A stretch of DNA of 64,000 nt. Source: Psychrobacter proteolyticus (GTDB taxonomy: Bacteria; Pseudomonadota; Gammaproteobacteria; Pseudomonadales; Moraxellaceae). Shown piece by piece: positions 46,519 to 56,612 of this stretch (position 1 is the stretch's first letter; each line of letters begins with the position of its first letter). The notes below the pieces were generated by a model that worked only from the letters and a program-made list of their open reading frames with translations, had not been told where the DNA came from and did no database searches. Location of the stretch: contig NZ_QLKS01000003.1 of NCBI RefSeq assembly GCF_003350005.1, positions 372,001 to 436,000 of the forward strand, read 5' to 3'. A program made the translations under genes and the position numbers.

Positions 46519-47445
46519 TTACTGAAACTCTTTTAACGTTTGCTCATATTTGGCAATCTGTTCATCGTATCCTTCGATAGTTTCGTTGAACTTAGCCATC
46601 AAAGCTTCAAACTCTTGTTGCTGCTTCTGTTTCATTTGCTGCATATCAACCACTTGTTGAGCTTCTATTTGTTCCCATACCTGATGCTGAATAATTAAAC
46701 GGGCAAGAGCCGGACTTTTTGCACTTACTCTACCAGCAATCTCTGCATGCTCAAATAACTGCGGAACCAACGTCGCCATATTGATTAATGTATCAGAATC
46801 CTCTGCGCTCAGCGTTGTTGTCACCGGTTGATATAAAGCGTCCATAGTTTGCTGATATCGCTCTATGATTTGATCCTCGGTCAACATAACAGGTTTACGC
46901 GGCTCAAGACTGATGCGTTTTAAAACTGTTAAATCACGCTCACCGACTTCAGTGCTCGTATTGACATCAACCTCTGCCTCAATATCTGTCGTATCAACTT
47001 CTGAACTACCCGATGGCACCACTTCTTCAGAACTGGTAGCAGTAGTATTTACAATAGGAGCGGTATCATCGGTCGCTCCTTCGTTATCACTACCTGTATT
47101 TTGACTGTCATCAGTAGTATTCGGTAATAAAAGCTCCTCACTGTCTGACGCATCTGCCGCTTGCAATGACTCATATTCTGCTTGCAATCGTCTCTGTAAA
47201 CTCTGTGCTTGTGCGACATATATCGGCTGAAATTGTTTTATGCGCGCAGCAGCTGAGTCACTTTTTGGCATAGGCTGACTGTCTTCTACGCTTGTTTTTT
47301 CACTGGTTTGACTGTCATCAGGTACAGGCAATGTGTCAGACTGCTGACAGCCTGTCAAAAACAATACTCCTGACAGTGCGGCTACAAGCAAAGTCGTTTG
47401 GTAGCGGGTATCAACATTAGGCTTTACTGACAAAAATTTAAACAT
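46519..47445 (-). CDS. Putative lipoprotein with acidic linker and coiled coil
   Basis: 308 residues from ATG 47445. The lipobox LTGC gives lipidated C33 after a hydrophobic stretch TLLVAALSGVLFL; residue +2 is Gln, so outer-membrane sorting is expected. Residues ~34-170 are Asp/Ser/Thr/Glu-rich and disordered. A helical part follows, ending in a Gln/Glu/Lys-rich coiled coil (about 262-308, VVDMQQMKQKQQQEFEAL). I do not recognise the family. It is a stand-alone gene. Confidence 0.72.
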   Translation of the reverse strand: MFKFLSVKPNVDTRYQTTLLVAALSGVLFLTGCQQSDTLPVPDDSQTSEKTSVEDSQPMPKSDSAAARIKQFQPIYVAQAQSLQRRLQAEYESLQAADASDSEELLLPNTTDDSQNTGSDNEGATDDTAPIVNTTATSSEEVVPSGSSEVDTTDIEAEVDVNTSTEVGERDLTVLKRISLEPRKPVMLTEDQIIERYQQTMDALYQPVTTTLSAEDSDTLINMATLVPQLFEHAEIAGRVSAKSPALARLIIQHQVWEQIEAQQVVDMQQMKQKQQQEFEALMAKFNETIEGYDEQIAKYEQTLKEFQ

Positions 47446-47663
47446 GAGAGTGCATATCCTTTGGTAAAGCAAAATTATTAAAGGGTAAATTACAATTGCG
47501 GTTCATTATTCTTTGATTTTTAGCAACACAATTAATTGTTAAATCGTCCAATATAGTTATCCAGTATTTATTCAACTGACCCGTATATCAATTACTATAT
47601 AGCTCAATCGTTCTATAATTCGGTTATGCTTATCACAGTCAAGCTTACTGTTATTTTTAAAAA

Positions 47664-48197
47664 CTAGATGACTGATAGATCATCAGTATTTTCTGCCTTA
47701 ACAATAGGCTGCACCATCAAAAATGGAATACAAGCTTCCCACTCTTGGCAGTTCTGACCACGCTGACGACGTACAAAATAGTCTTGAACCATGCGTGCTT
47801 GCTGCTCAATACCATATTTAAAAAATGATTTACCTGTTTCTAACACGTAGTCGTATTTTCGGTTAATGATCGCCCCGCGTACCACTTTTAAGCCTTGCTG
47901 TAACTGCCATACGTGCGTTAGCTCATGTATAAGCCAGCTCTGTTTGCTCAGTGGAGCTTCGCTAAAATCCGTGATCCAATCGACTGAATTAAAGTAAATA
48001 TTGCCATTGGGGCTAACGGCATAATGTTTTAGTACCCACCACGCTGTCTTTAACTGCACTTCATCAAGTTTGATGCTGTCACCAAATACTGAATACGCCA
48101 ACGCTATCTCGCCAGCTGTCAGATAACGTGACTGCTGCTTGCCTGTATCACTACGCAAGTAGCGATTGAATAAGCGTTTGAGAGTCGGTTCAGACAT
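47664..48197 (-). CDS. Small HExxH protein, possibly DUF4157-like
   Basis: 177 residues, no signal peptide. The motif SWLIHELTHVWQLQQG puts H91-E92-x2-H95 in a helix, followed by Q98, and E131 (GIEQQARMVQDYF) could be the third zinc ligand. The upstream FGDSIKLDEVQL and NGNIYFNS resemble the DUF4157/eCIS-core metalloprotease-like fold (HExxHxxQ). No eCIS, Rhs or Vgr genes lie nearby. The ribosome site is weak. A triple heptanucleotide repeat sits 36-56 nt upstream. The catalytic role is unproven. Confidence 0.65.
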   Translation of the reverse strand: MSEPTLKRLFNRYLRSDTGKQQSRYLTAGEIALAYSVFGDSIKLDEVQLKTAWWVLKHYAVSPNGNIYFNSVDWITDFSEAPLSKQSWLIHELTHVWQLQQGLKVVRGAIINRKYDYVLETGKSFFKYGIEQQARMVQDYFVRRQRGQNCQEWEACIPFLMVQPIVKAENTDDLSVI

Positions 48198-48641
48198 CGT
48201 TAATGCAATACCTTATATTTGATAAGCCATTTTTAATAGTTAATAGTTAATAGTCGCAATTAGCTAACTTTTCCCATCAATACGGTAGAACTGTTAATAG
48301 TAGAGCCGTTAATATAGGTAAATGATGAAAACTAAAGTGCTCGGGACACAAGCTATACGCTTAGTTAGCTTTCATTAACATATTTTTGCGTTAACCTAGC
48401 GCGTATGACTTATAACAAGTACTATCCTTATAAACTAGCTTACTTCTACTGCTGATGTCTAATAATCATTACTATTATAAAATTGCTGCGAAAATCATGC
48501 CAAACGTATATGAGTGCCAAAACCCAATAAGAATGATGAAGTTAGACTAGTATGCTGTTATTTGGATTTGACTATAAAGACCTTTCCGTTACTACCATTG
48601 CAGCTAGTAAATAGTTTTTTCATTTTTCGATAGAGAGTCGT
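48198..48641. other. Intergenic region with heptanucleotide repeat
   Basis: 444 nt between the leftward HExxH gene and rightward rarA. (TTAATAG)x3 lies at 48233-48253, with one more copy at 48294-48300. Nothing else is recognised. Confidence 0.55.
48233..48253. repeat. Perfect tandem heptamer (TTAATAG)3
   Basis: Three perfect copies, 36-56 nt upstream of the HExxH gene start, in the place of a promoter or leader. Confidence 0.9.
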
Positions 48642-49931
48642 ATGCCACCTAACTTCCATGCCGATACCCCACTTGCTCAGCGTATGCGCCCTACTTCTCT
48701 TACCGATATTATTGGTCAAGAGCATTTGCTGGCAGCTGGTGCACCGCTACGACGTTTAGTAGAACAAGGGCATCTGCCATCTATTATCCTGCACGGTGAA
48801 GCAGGTATTGGCAAAACGACCATTGCGATGTTGTTAGCCGATGCCGTTAATCGACCTTTTCATGCGCTTTCCGCGTTAAATACTGGTGTCAAACAGTTAC
48901 GTGAAGTCTTAGATAATAAAGATTCACTGGCATTTGAATCACCTGTGGTCTTCATTGATGAGATTCATCGCTTTAATAAAGCACAGCAAGATGCACTTTT
49001 GGGCGCGGTAGAGTCTGGTGACATTACTTTGATTGGTGCCACTACGGAGAACCCCTCATTTAGTGTCAATAACGCTCTACTATCACGTTGCCAAGTTTAT
49101 CGTTTAGAGCCGTTAACACCTGAGCAGATAAGTGCCGTGCTACAACGAGCCCTTTCAGAAGATAATATACTCAATAAATTAACCGTCGATTTACAAGCAA
49201 AAGATACCATTAGTCAATTGGCCCACGGTGATGCTCGAAAAGCGCTAAATTTATTAGAGTTAGCCATTCAGACCGCTGATGCCAAGCAGTCGCCAGTGAT
49301 TATCGATGATGAATTGGTCAGCCGAGTGGCACAGACTGCTTTGGTAAGATATGACAAAGATGGTGAGCAGCATTACGATATTATCTCAGCGATGATAAAG
49401 TCAGTCCGTGGCTCAGATCCGGATGCGGCATTGTATTGGATGGCACGTATGCTCGTCGGCGGTGAGCCTGCTGATTTTATTGCGCGGCGCTTGGTGATTT
49501 TGGCCAGTGAAGATATTGGTAATGCCAATCCTAATGCCTTACTCCTAGCTGATGCAGCATTGCGTAGTGTGCAATCTATTGGTATGCCAGAAGCGCGTAT
49601 TATTTTAGGGCAAGTTGTGGTGTATCTAGCGACCAGTGCCAAAAGCAACAGCACTTATAAAGCGATCAATGCTGCGATGGCGTTGGCTGAAAAAGATGCC
49701 TCACCTGTACCGCTACACTTGCGCAATGGCGTGACCAAACTGATGCGTAGTCAAGGCTACGGTCAAGATTATGCTTATCCGCACGATTATCCTAACCATT
49801 ACTATCCTCAAAGCTACTTACCAGATAATTTGGTTGGTACCAGTTTTTACGAGTTTGCAGATAATCAGCGTGAGCAGCATAGTAAACAATTTATGGATTG
49901 GTTAGAAAGCCAAGCAGCGAGTAATGACTAA
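48642..49931 (+). CDS. rarA: Replication-associated recombination protein RarA (MgsA)
   Basis: AAA+ clamp-loader-like ATPase acting at stalled forks. N-terminal [20 protein letters not shown], Walker [15 protein letters not shown], Walker [20 protein letters not shown], sensor [14 protein letters not shown], and the C-terminal MgsA region [20 protein letters not shown] with SEDIGNANP. 429 residues. GAGAG lies 4 nt before the ATG. No terminator is visible downstream. Confidence 0.97.
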   Translation: MPPNFHADTPLAQRMRPTSLTDIIGQEHLLAAGAPLRRLVEQGHLPSIILHGEAGIGKTTIAMLLADAVNRPFHALSALNTGVKQLREVLDNKDSLAFESPVVFIDEIHRFNKAQQDALLGAVESGDITLIGATTENPSFSVNNALLSRCQVYRLEPLTPEQISAVLQRALSEDNILNKLTVDLQAKDTISQLAHGDARKALNLLELAIQTADAKQSPVIIDDELVSRVAQTALVRYDKDGEQHYDIISAMIKSVRGSDPDAALYWMARMLVGGEPADFIARRLVILASEDIGNANPNALLLADAALRSVQSIGMPEARIILGQVVVYLATSAKSNSTYKAINAAMALAEKDASPVPLHLRNGVTKLMRSQGYGQDYAYPHDYPNHYYPQSYLPDNLVGTSFYEFADNQREQHSKQFMDWLESQAASND

Positions 49932-50276
49932 CTACGATATAGATCAATAAAAATATAACGCACAGATTTATGAGTCAGTTTTAATGTTCATTGATAATAT
50001 TTATGACTATTTTTGACATACTGAACGATATAGTGGGAAGATGGCACAGCACGTGACGCTGAAAAGCGTTAAAATAACCTCATAATGATATATACAAGCA
50101 ATTAAGCGAGTCACTTTTATATCAAATTATATTGTTTATAGCGCGATTTACTTGACCGTAGTAGCGCTTTGCTTGACCGTAACAGCGCTTTATATTATCT
50201 ACTGCTAGAATAAGCAGATAGAGCCTTATATTCTAAATGACACCTATTTATAAATAATAAAATATTGAGATTTACT
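49932..50276. other. Intergenic region upstream of ribB
   Basis: 345 nt containing a short tandem repeat (50140-50196). I looked for the FMN riboswitch core (AGGGCGGGG, CCACCGGCGG) and do not see it. Confidence 0.55.
50140..50196. repeat. Imperfect direct repeat, about 2.5 copies of 21-23 nt
   Basis: Unit AGCGC-n-TTT-n-CTTGACCGTA starts at 50140 and 50163, and a partial AGCGCTTTA at 50184. CTTGACCGTA is exact in both full copies. It ends about 80 nt upstream of ribB. Confidence 0.75.
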
Positions 50277-51389
50277 ATGAGTTTAAATGCAATCCCTGAG
50301 ATTATCGAAGACATTCGTGCTGGAAAAATGGTCATCTTGATGGATGATGAAGACCGCGAAAATGAAGGTGATATCATCATGGCAGCGACGCATGTCCGCC
50401 CTGAAGATATTAACTTTATGATTACTCACGCACGCGGCTTGGTTTGTTTGACCTTATCACAAGCACGTTGCCAGCAATTGGCACTGCCACTTATGTCAGA
50501 TCGTAACGAGGCTAAATTTAGCACCAACTTTACTGTCTCGATTGAAGCGGCTGAAGGCGTCACCACAGGTATTTCTGCTGGTGATCGTGCACGTACTATT
50601 CAAGCGGCGGTATCTTCGTCAGCAAAGCCTGAAGACATCGTTCAGCCTGGCCATATTTTTCCAATTATGGCACAAAACGGTGGTGTTCTTCACCGTGCAG
50701 GCCATACAGAAGCGGGTTGTGATTTAGCACGTTTAGCGGGTCTAGAGCCAGCAGCGGTAATTGTAGAGATTATCAATGCAGATGGTACGATGGCGCGCCG
50801 TGACGACCTTGAAATATTTGCAAAAGAGCATAACATCAAGATAGGCACCATTGCTGACCTTATCAATTATCGTATCGCTAATGAGCAAACGGTAGAAGAA
50901 ATTGAGTCACATCCGTTTGAAACTGAACATGGTACTTTTACGCTACATCGTTTCCGTGAGTTTGGCGCTGAAGAAACACATTTAGCCTTGGTAAAAGGTG
51001 ATGTCAGCGAAGGCGTCAGCACTGTACGTGTACACGGTTTCCACCCATTACGCGATTTGTTTGCAGCTAAAAACGATATGACTGGCCGTAGTGGCTGGAG
51101 CGTACAGTCAGCACTAGAAGAAATCAGTGCTTCAGATCGTGGTGTGCTGGTATGGATTGGTAGTAATCAGCCAGTTGATTTGGGAGATGCGCTGGACAAA
51201 GCCGCAGACAACGAGTCGCAATCAACCATCACGCAGCAACCTTATCGTAGTATCGGCGTTGGTGCACAGATATTACGTCACTTAGGTGTCCGTGATATGC
51301 GCTTATTATCATCGCCAATGAAGTTTTTTGCATTGTCAGGTTTTGATCTAAACGTAGTTGATTTTGTTCATGCACCGCAGCAAGACTAA
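50277..51389 (+). CDS. ribB: 3,4-dihydroxy-2-butanone-4-phosphate synthase with vestigial RibA domain
   Basis: First dedicated step from ribulose-5-P to riboflavin. The RibB half (about 1-205) has MDDEDRENEGDIIMAA, FMITHARGLVCL, TTGISAGDRARTI and HRAGHTEAGCDLARLAG. The C-terminal half is GTP-cyclohydrolase-II-like (HRFREFGAEETHLALVKGD) but has no cysteine at all, so the zinc site of active RibA is gone. This architecture is usual in Pseudomonas and relatives. ATG 50277 is preferred over an upstream TTG. Confidence 0.94.
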   Translation: MSLNAIPEIIEDIRAGKMVILMDDEDRENEGDIIMAATHVRPEDINFMITHARGLVCLTLSQARCQQLALPLMSDRNEAKFSTNFTVSIEAAEGVTTGISAGDRARTIQAAVSSSAKPEDIVQPGHIFPIMAQNGGVLHRAGHTEAGCDLARLAGLEPAAVIVEIINADGTMARRDDLEIFAKEHNIKIGTIADLINYRIANEQTVEEIESHPFETEHGTFTLHRFREFGAEETHLALVKGDVSEGVSTVRVHGFHPLRDLFAAKNDMTGRSGWSVQSALEEISASDRGVLVWIGSNQPVDLGDALDKAADNESQSTITQQPYRSIGVGAQILRHLGVRDMRLLSSPMKFFALSGFDLNVVDFVHAPQQD

Positions 51390-51424
51390 CGACTGTTTAA
51401 GAAAATAGTTGCAGAATGAGTGAT

Positions 51425-51464
51425 AAAAAAGGCACGCTAACATTATGTTAGCGTGCCTTTTTTT
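51425..51464. terminator. Strong bidirectional terminator
   Basis: AAAAAAGGCACGCTAAC / GTTAGCGTGCCTTTTTT with a 5-nt loop, between convergent ribB and the thioesterase gene. Confidence 0.93.
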
Positions 51465-51531
51465 GTTTTTAGATTTTAATTAAAGATAGCTTCTTCGATG
51501 AAATGAATCATCGACTCATATAGAAACCGAC

Positions 51532-52023
51532 CTAAAGCTCAGGCGTATGACCAAACTTGGCTTCCAGTGCTAGCAGTTGTTGACGCTCTGCCGCCGTCCA
51601 TGGCAATTTACCTTTTCCATCACTATCCAGACGTACTACCACAGCCTCTGCCGTAGCAACGATTGTTTCTTGTGCGGTACTATAGTAACTATATTCCATC
51701 GCCATACTTGTATTGCCTAAACGCTTACAACGAACTCCTAATAATAACGTATCAGGATAAGTAACTGGGCGTAAATACTGGCAGCTAGACTGGGCTAAAA
51801 CAGTGACCATACTGCCATCAAACATACCTAGCGCATGCAAATAACTAATGCGTGCTGACTCAGCGTAACGATAGTAAACCACATTATTCAGGTGATTGAA
51901 GGCATCCATCTCTCCCCACTGTATCGGCTGATGATGAATAACAGGATAATGAGCTAGTAATTCAGGGCGGTGTTCGTTTGCTGTATCAGATATAGATGTT
52001 GAGCTTTCATTAAAATGGGTCAT
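51532..52023 (-). CDS. Acyl-CoA thioesterase, 4HBT/FadM-like hotdog
   Basis: 163-residue hotdog-fold thioesterase. The active-site segment is WGEMDAFNHLNNVVYYRYAE with the catalytic Asp, then ESARISYLHALGM. The pattern D-x-F-x-H-x-N-N fits FadM/YbgC-type enzymes that release CoA from acyl-CoA. AAGGTAAG precedes the ATG. It follows the hemX-like gene by about 50 nt; chain-length specificity is unknown. Confidence 0.88.
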   Translation of the reverse strand: MTHFNESSTSISDTANEHRPELLAHYPVIHHQPIQWGEMDAFNHLNNVVYYRYAESARISYLHALGMFDGSMVTVLAQSSCQYLRPVTYPDTLLLGVRCKRLGNTSMAMEYSYYSTAQETIVATAEAVVVRLDSDGKGKLPWTAAERQQLLALEAKFGHTPEL

Positions 52024-52075
52024 TGCTTACCTTACGTTTTATATTTTCTGTATTAACTATTGTGACTAGCTTTCG

Positions 52076-53110
52076 TTAGCGTTGAGGCTTGTCTAAGATT
52101 TCTGTCGTCAGTAATGGCGCTGGTTTTGGTGCATGAGCAATCAACTGATTTAGCCATACAATTACTTCTGGTATGTCACTCGGTGCTTTCATTGTCTCAA
52201 GATTACTTTGACCATCGATTGGTTTTTTATCGGCTTGTACAATGCCAATCGCGCCAGCTTGTACTGACTTTTTATTGTCGCTAGTTGAGGCCTTAGGCAC
52301 CAACGTTTTTAACTGTCTGCGTGCTTGCGTCAAATAGCTGACCAGTTGATCTTGCTTACGCATATTGCTGGCTTGGCTTGCTAAATTCAGTGTCATGATG
52401 ACTTCATGGATAGTAAGCTGACGACGCGTTAAATTTGTGTCATTAGTCGCTGAGGTATCAGTGGCATTGGTTGCTTTAGGCTGCTGTTTATTTTCAATAG
52501 CTGCATCTACCAGCTCTCGACGCTGTAGATCCGTACCTTGATAACTGCCAAGACGCTCATGACTATGCAAAAACTCCTGAATATTTTGAATCGCCAGATT
52601 TTGTATTTGCCATGGGCTTGGCTGTGAGCTTTGTGCCTGCAGACGCTCAATATCTTTGAGCAAACTTTGCTTAATAACGATGGTTAGCGCAGGCGCAATC
52701 TCATTACTGCTTTGCGATAATTGCCAATGTAAACCCCGCAATAGCTCAATCGCTGCACTGTCATTACTATCCGCCAACAGTCTATCAGCCGCTTTAATTT
52801 GGATACGCAATAGGTCCAACTGATTCTGAGCTTGGCTACTGGCCTTAACTCTAGGTTCTGGCAACGTCTGCTGACTCATGGCAAATAGACGGTCGTCCAT
52901 TTCGTTTAGTCGACTGATTACTTGCTCATTACTCTGCAAACGGTCGTTGACACTATGCTGAAAGCGCTGCTGACTAATATATAGCCACAATAATGCAGCG
53001 ATCAGCAATAAGATAACCAGCCATTGCATCCGTAGCAGCAAAATATTTGCTTGCCGGCGCTGCTGAACAGTAGAAGGATCCTTAGATAAGGACTCAGAAT
53101 TCATTGACAT
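52076..53110 (-). CDS. HemX-like membrane protein
   Basis: 344 residues: a short cytoplasmic N-terminus, one membrane helix (about 29-46, LQWLVILLLIAALLWLY) and a large helical domain with coiled-coil character (QRFQHSVNDRLQSNEQVISRL onward). Position directly after hemC-hemD and the one-helix plan match HemX of Pseudomonas and enterobacteria, often mislabelled uroporphyrinogen methyltransferase; no methyltransferase motif is visible. The usual next gene, hemY, is absent; a thioesterase follows. It probably helps organise heme synthesis. Confidence 0.72.
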   Translation of the reverse strand: MSMNSESLSKDPSTVQQRRQANILLLRMQWLVILLLIAALLWLYISQQRFQHSVNDRLQSNEQVISRLNEMDDRLFAMSQQTLPEPRVKASSQAQNQLDLLRIQIKAADRLLADSNDSAAIELLRGLHWQLSQSSNEIAPALTIVIKQSLLKDIERLQAQSSQPSPWQIQNLAIQNIQEFLHSHERLGSYQGTDLQRRELVDAAIENKQQPKATNATDTSATNDTNLTRRQLTIHEVIMTLNLASQASNMRKQDQLVSYLTQARRQLKTLVPKASTSDNKKSVQAGAIGIVQADKKPIDGQSNLETMKAPSDIPEVIVWLNQLIAHAPKPAPLLTTEILDKPQR

Positions 53111-53170
53111 AAGGCAGTACCGTTATTGGTATAGATAAACATGTTTAAAGCAAATGAGAAGTTTAAGGTA

Positions 53171-54100
53171 TTATATTTTAAAATTAATGGCTGAGAGAAT
53201 CGTATCTGGCGACAAATCCTCTACTCGCCAGTAGCTCAAATGCTGTGCGGCAACCATATTGGCAAGACGCTCACCCAACACAACGTAAGAAAAGTCTTTT
53301 AGCGTAAGCGAAGGCCGCTCTGCTATATCAGCCACTGCATCCGTATTTTGCTCTTTTTTTAACATCTTCGGTTGCTCGTCATTGACGATACTTGACCAAT
53401 GCTCAAAAGCCGCCGCACTGCTGATCACGACAATTGGCTTTGACTGCTTTGGTAGGGCAATATCTGACGCAGTACTATGCGTAAGAAATGCTTGTTGCCA
53501 CTGCTGATACTCAGCCATTGCATCGATAGGCATTGTACGCTCATACCAAGCAATACTATCAATATGTACACCGCGCGCCTGCAATGTATCAACCAATAAT
53601 CGTCGACCACCAAGCCCTCGCCATATTAGTAACTTATCGCCTGCTTGTAAGCTATCGATTTCAGGCATTGCTAGCATGCCTTCGTTATTGGCAGTCTCAG
53701 GCTGAAGTATTTGATAGTTTGTTGTATCTATACGCACCTGACTGAACTCTGCCGCCGTTGCTTCACCAACCGCAATCAGAGGACTAGGTAGGGATAAGCC
53801 TTCTGGCAATCTCTGCGCATACTTGTCATTACTATCTTTCGCTTTGTATTTATGCTTTTCATGTTCAAGTGATTGCCAAGCGACTAGCCCTGAAGCTGCC
53901 GCAGTTGGACTGACAATAACAAGCGCTTTGTACTCCCCCGTCAACCACTGATGCATTAATGCAATATCTAGATCAGTTGTTGGACGTGGTCGTAGCGTCA
54001 ACATCGGCATCTCAATCACTGTCAATCCTGCCGCTTGTAAATGCTGAGTCAACGTTGCTGCTCGCTCTACTGGGCGAGTATTGATGACAATTTGCGGCAT
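53171..54100 (-). CDS. hemD: Uroporphyrinogen-III synthase
   Basis: Cyclises hydroxymethylbilane to uroporphyrinogen III. Start MPQIVINTRPVERA, then ALVIVSPTAAASGLVAW and LLIWRGLGGRRLLVDTLQARG, followed by IAWYERTMP and VISSAAAFEHW, all HemD landmarks in this poorly conserved family. I use ATG 54100 (GAGAAG 9 nt upstream); an ATG at 54172 would add 24 residues. At 309 residues it is longer than usual, with lineage inserts near 95-110 and 240-260. Follows hemC. Confidence 0.9.
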   Translation of the reverse strand: MPQIVINTRPVERAATLTQHLQAAGLTVIEMPMLTLRPRPTTDLDIALMHQWLTGEYKALVIVSPTAAASGLVAWQSLEHEKHKYKAKDSNDKYAQRLPEGLSLPSPLIAVGEATAAEFSQVRIDTTNYQILQPETANNEGMLAMPEIDSLQAGDKLLIWRGLGGRRLLVDTLQARGVHIDSIAWYERTMPIDAMAEYQQWQQAFLTHSTASDIALPKQSKPIVVISSAAAFEHWSSIVNDEQPKMLKKEQNTDAVADIAERPSLTLKDFSYVVLGERLANMVAAQHLSYWRVEDLSPDTILSAINFKI

Positions 54101-54282
54101 TACTTTTAACTTCTCATTAGAACAATTCCTATGAGAAGTTGTGTATGTAGACTGAGTTGGCATTGATGACATCGATATACCATGACAAAAAATGAGTGAA
54201 AAAGGCTTAAGTATACAAAAATGGCTGATGCTTAGATCAGCCTATCTTGCGATTAATCAAGCCTATAGCGACTGTACTTTTA

Positions 54283-55317
54283 CTACTCAGGCTGATAGAT
54301 CGCTGACAAAATAGCTCCTGCGCCATCGGCAAGTAGCATTTCTGCGACATCGATACCCAGTTGGTTGGCTTGGGCTTCTTGCTCGGCTTGTGTCCCAACC
54401 AACGTAGCTCGTTTGTCTGCCTTCAACAATTCGCTACCATCAGCCTGACCCACTCGACCGCGTAGCCACAGCACATTCCCGCTGTCATTATTGCCATTAT
54501 CACCATTGTTATCATTATTAACACTGGTTTCTTCAGCTGTCTGCAGAACTGCATAAGCGGCGATCGGTACTTGGCAACCGCCCTCTAAATGACGGTTCAG
54601 AGCACGCTCAGCGATCAGTCGAATACGGGCTTTATCATCATTGAGTGGTGCAAGTAATTTGAGGACTTCTTCATCGCCTTCACGGCATTCAATTGCTAAA
54701 GCACCTTGTCCAACTGCAGGCAAGCAGGCTGCAATGTCAAGCTCACCGCGTATTCTCTCGTCCAACTCAATACGTTGCAAGCCGCTCGTTGCCAGAATAA
54801 TGGCATCGTATTCACCCGCATCTAGCTTGCCCAAACGAGTGCCGACATTGCCGCGCAATGTTTTGATCTGCAGGTCAGGACGATAGGCTTTGATCTGGCA
54901 TTGACGACGTAAACTCGATGTCCCAACGACTGCACCTTGTGGTAGCTCATCAATACTCTTATAGGTATTGGATACAAAGGCATCTGTTGGTGAGGCGCGT
55001 TTACAGTAGACCCCTAATGTTAAGCCTTCAGGAAGTTGCATGGGTACATCTTTTAATGAGTGCACCGCAATATCCGCTTGTTTGTCATACAGTGCTTGTT
55101 CAAGCTCTTTTACAAACAACCCTTTTCCACCGATTTTAGCCAAAGGTGTGTCCAAAATCTTGTCACCCTTAGTGACAATTTTTAGTAAATTAATCGTCAG
55201 ATCAGGATACAACACCAGTAAACGGTCACGAATATGCTCGGCCTGCCATAAGGCTAAAGGACTTTGACGTGTAGCGATATTTAGAGTAGTCAAAACAGGT
55301 TGCTGCGGTTTGCTCAT
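54283..55317 (-). CDS. hemC: Porphobilinogen deaminase (hydroxymethylbilane synthase)
   Basis: Polymerises four porphobilinogens. [68 protein letters not shown], and dipyrromethane-cofactor Cys in [15 protein letters not shown] use ATG 55317 (GAGG 6 nt upstream); the longer frame to 55431 adds a non-family segment. A short Asn/Asp/Gly insert ([14 protein letters not shown]) lies in the C-terminal domain. Confidence 0.96.
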   Translation of the reverse strand: MSKPQQPVLTTLNIATRQSPLALWQAEHIRDRLLVLYPDLTINLLKIVTKGDKILDTPLAKIGGKGLFVKELEQALYDKQADIAVHSLKDVPMQLPEGLTLGVYCKRASPTDAFVSNTYKSIDELPQGAVVGTSSLRRQCQIKAYRPDLQIKTLRGNVGTRLGKLDAGEYDAIILATSGLQRIELDERIRGELDIAACLPAVGQGALAIECREGDEEVLKLLAPLNDDKARIRLIAERALNRHLEGGCQVPIAAYAVLQTAEETSVNNDNNGDNGNNDSGNVLWLRGRVGQADGSELLKADKRATLVGTQAEQEAQANQLGIDVAEMLLADGAGAILSAIYQPE

Positions 55318-55545
55318 AAAGGGCCTCAATAAGTTCGATATTAATACTATGGTGGCTATATTCCCAATGTCAGTACTATTCATATTTATACTGATTAACG
55401 TCGATATTACTCGATAGGGCAAATTTGCCAAAGCATAGGCGACTCAAATGGTTAATAGTAGATGCTGACGCAAAAAAATACCCCTATTTAAGCATAAATA
55501 AGGGTTTGATGATATGGAATGATTGGTCGCTATCAGGACAGCCTA

Positions 55546-56283
55546 TTACATGCTTTGGATTTTATCACGTAAGGCAGGTAAATGACGTCGACTTACCGCT
55601 AACGCCTCATCAATACCTTTAAAACGTATCTGATATTGGCCTGCATCTAAAGTTTCCAAGAAGTCTAAATAACTAAGGTTGATAATGGCATTACGATGTA
55701 CTCGGAAAAGGCGATCATCAAACTCTTGTTCTAACTCTTTTAGCGTTTCATCAATCAATACAAGACCATCTTTATGGCGTACTTTGACGTATTTTTGATC
55801 TGCCGCAAAATAATAGATATCTGTTAGCTTAATTAATTCAACACCGCGATGAGTACGAGCAGCGATATGTTCGCGTATTGGCCGTGCTGTCGGATCTTCG
55901 AGTTTTCGAATTTCATTCAGTTGAGCGGCATTTAAGTTCTTTGCTTTGTTCAACGCTTCTAATAGCTCGCCTTTATTGGCCGGCTTCAACAAATAACCGA
56001 TTGCATTGGCTTTTAATGCTGCAATCGCATAATGATCGTATGCCGTCACAAAAATAATTGCTGGTGGGTGCTCAAGTTTAGCAAGTTCTTGAGCACAGCG
56101 CACTCCATCCATTTCAGGCATACGTATATCTAATAGTATAATATCTGGCTGCTGAGTTTTTACGGCGACAATGGCTTCTGCACCTGTTGTAGCCTGAGCA
56201 ACGACTTCGTGACCTGACTCCTGTACAATTCTTACCAAACGCTCACGCGCTAGGGGCTCATCATCACAAACTACGATACGCAT
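55546..56283 (-). CDS. algR: LytTR response regulator, AlgR-like
   Basis: 245 residues. Receiver domain with D7/D8 (VVCDDEP), phospho-acceptor D52 (IILLDIRMPEMDG) and the Lys near 104 (YLLKPANKGE); LytTR DNA-binding domain from about residue 140 (VELIKLTDIYYFAADQKYVK ... FRVHRNAIINLSYL). GGAGAGGAG precedes the ATG. The order argH / algZ-algR-hemC-hemD is the Pseudomonas one, where AlgR controls twitching motility and alginate. The targets here are inferred only by homology. Confidence 0.92.
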   Translation of the reverse strand: MRIVVCDDEPLARERLVRIVQESGHEVVAQATTGAEAIVAVKTQQPDIILLDIRMPEMDGVRCAQELAKLEHPPAIIFVTAYDHYAIAALKANAIGYLLKPANKGELLEALNKAKNLNAAQLNEIRKLEDPTARPIREHIAARTHRGVELIKLTDIYYFAADQKYVKVRHKDGLVLIDETLKELEQEFDDRLFRVHRNAIINLSYLDFLETLDAGQYQIRFKGIDEALAVSRRHLPALRDKIQSM

Positions 56284-56612
56284 GCAAACTCCTCTCCAAG
56301 GACATACTCAATATTTTTTTAAAAGTGTTACGGCTATATTAGCACTCATTATCAATCACTTAGAATCTAAAATCTCAATTATTTAGTGAAATTTCGATAA
56401 AAACCACTAAGTTTGATAGTGGATAATATACTACTGCTATGGGTAAGTTTTATATGGTGTAAATGTGTTCCACGGTAGTTATGATATTACTCATTCGTAA
56501 CCATTCTTTATTCAACATAAAGAGAAACATCTCTAAATAGAGTAATGCAATAAGTATGCCACATACTATTGATAACAATTTGAAATTTCAAACTAAAAGA
56601 GGAAGATTAAAG
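56284..56612. other. Wide algZ-algR spacer
   Basis: 329 AT-rich nt between the sensor gene and its regulator, which are often adjacent or overlapping. It may hold a separate algR promoter. Only a small AGAGA-aaca-TCTCT hairpin is visible. Confidence 0.5.

Noticed and set aside
49932..50276. Possible FMN riboswitch before ribB
   Set aside because: None of the conserved RFN core sequences is visible.
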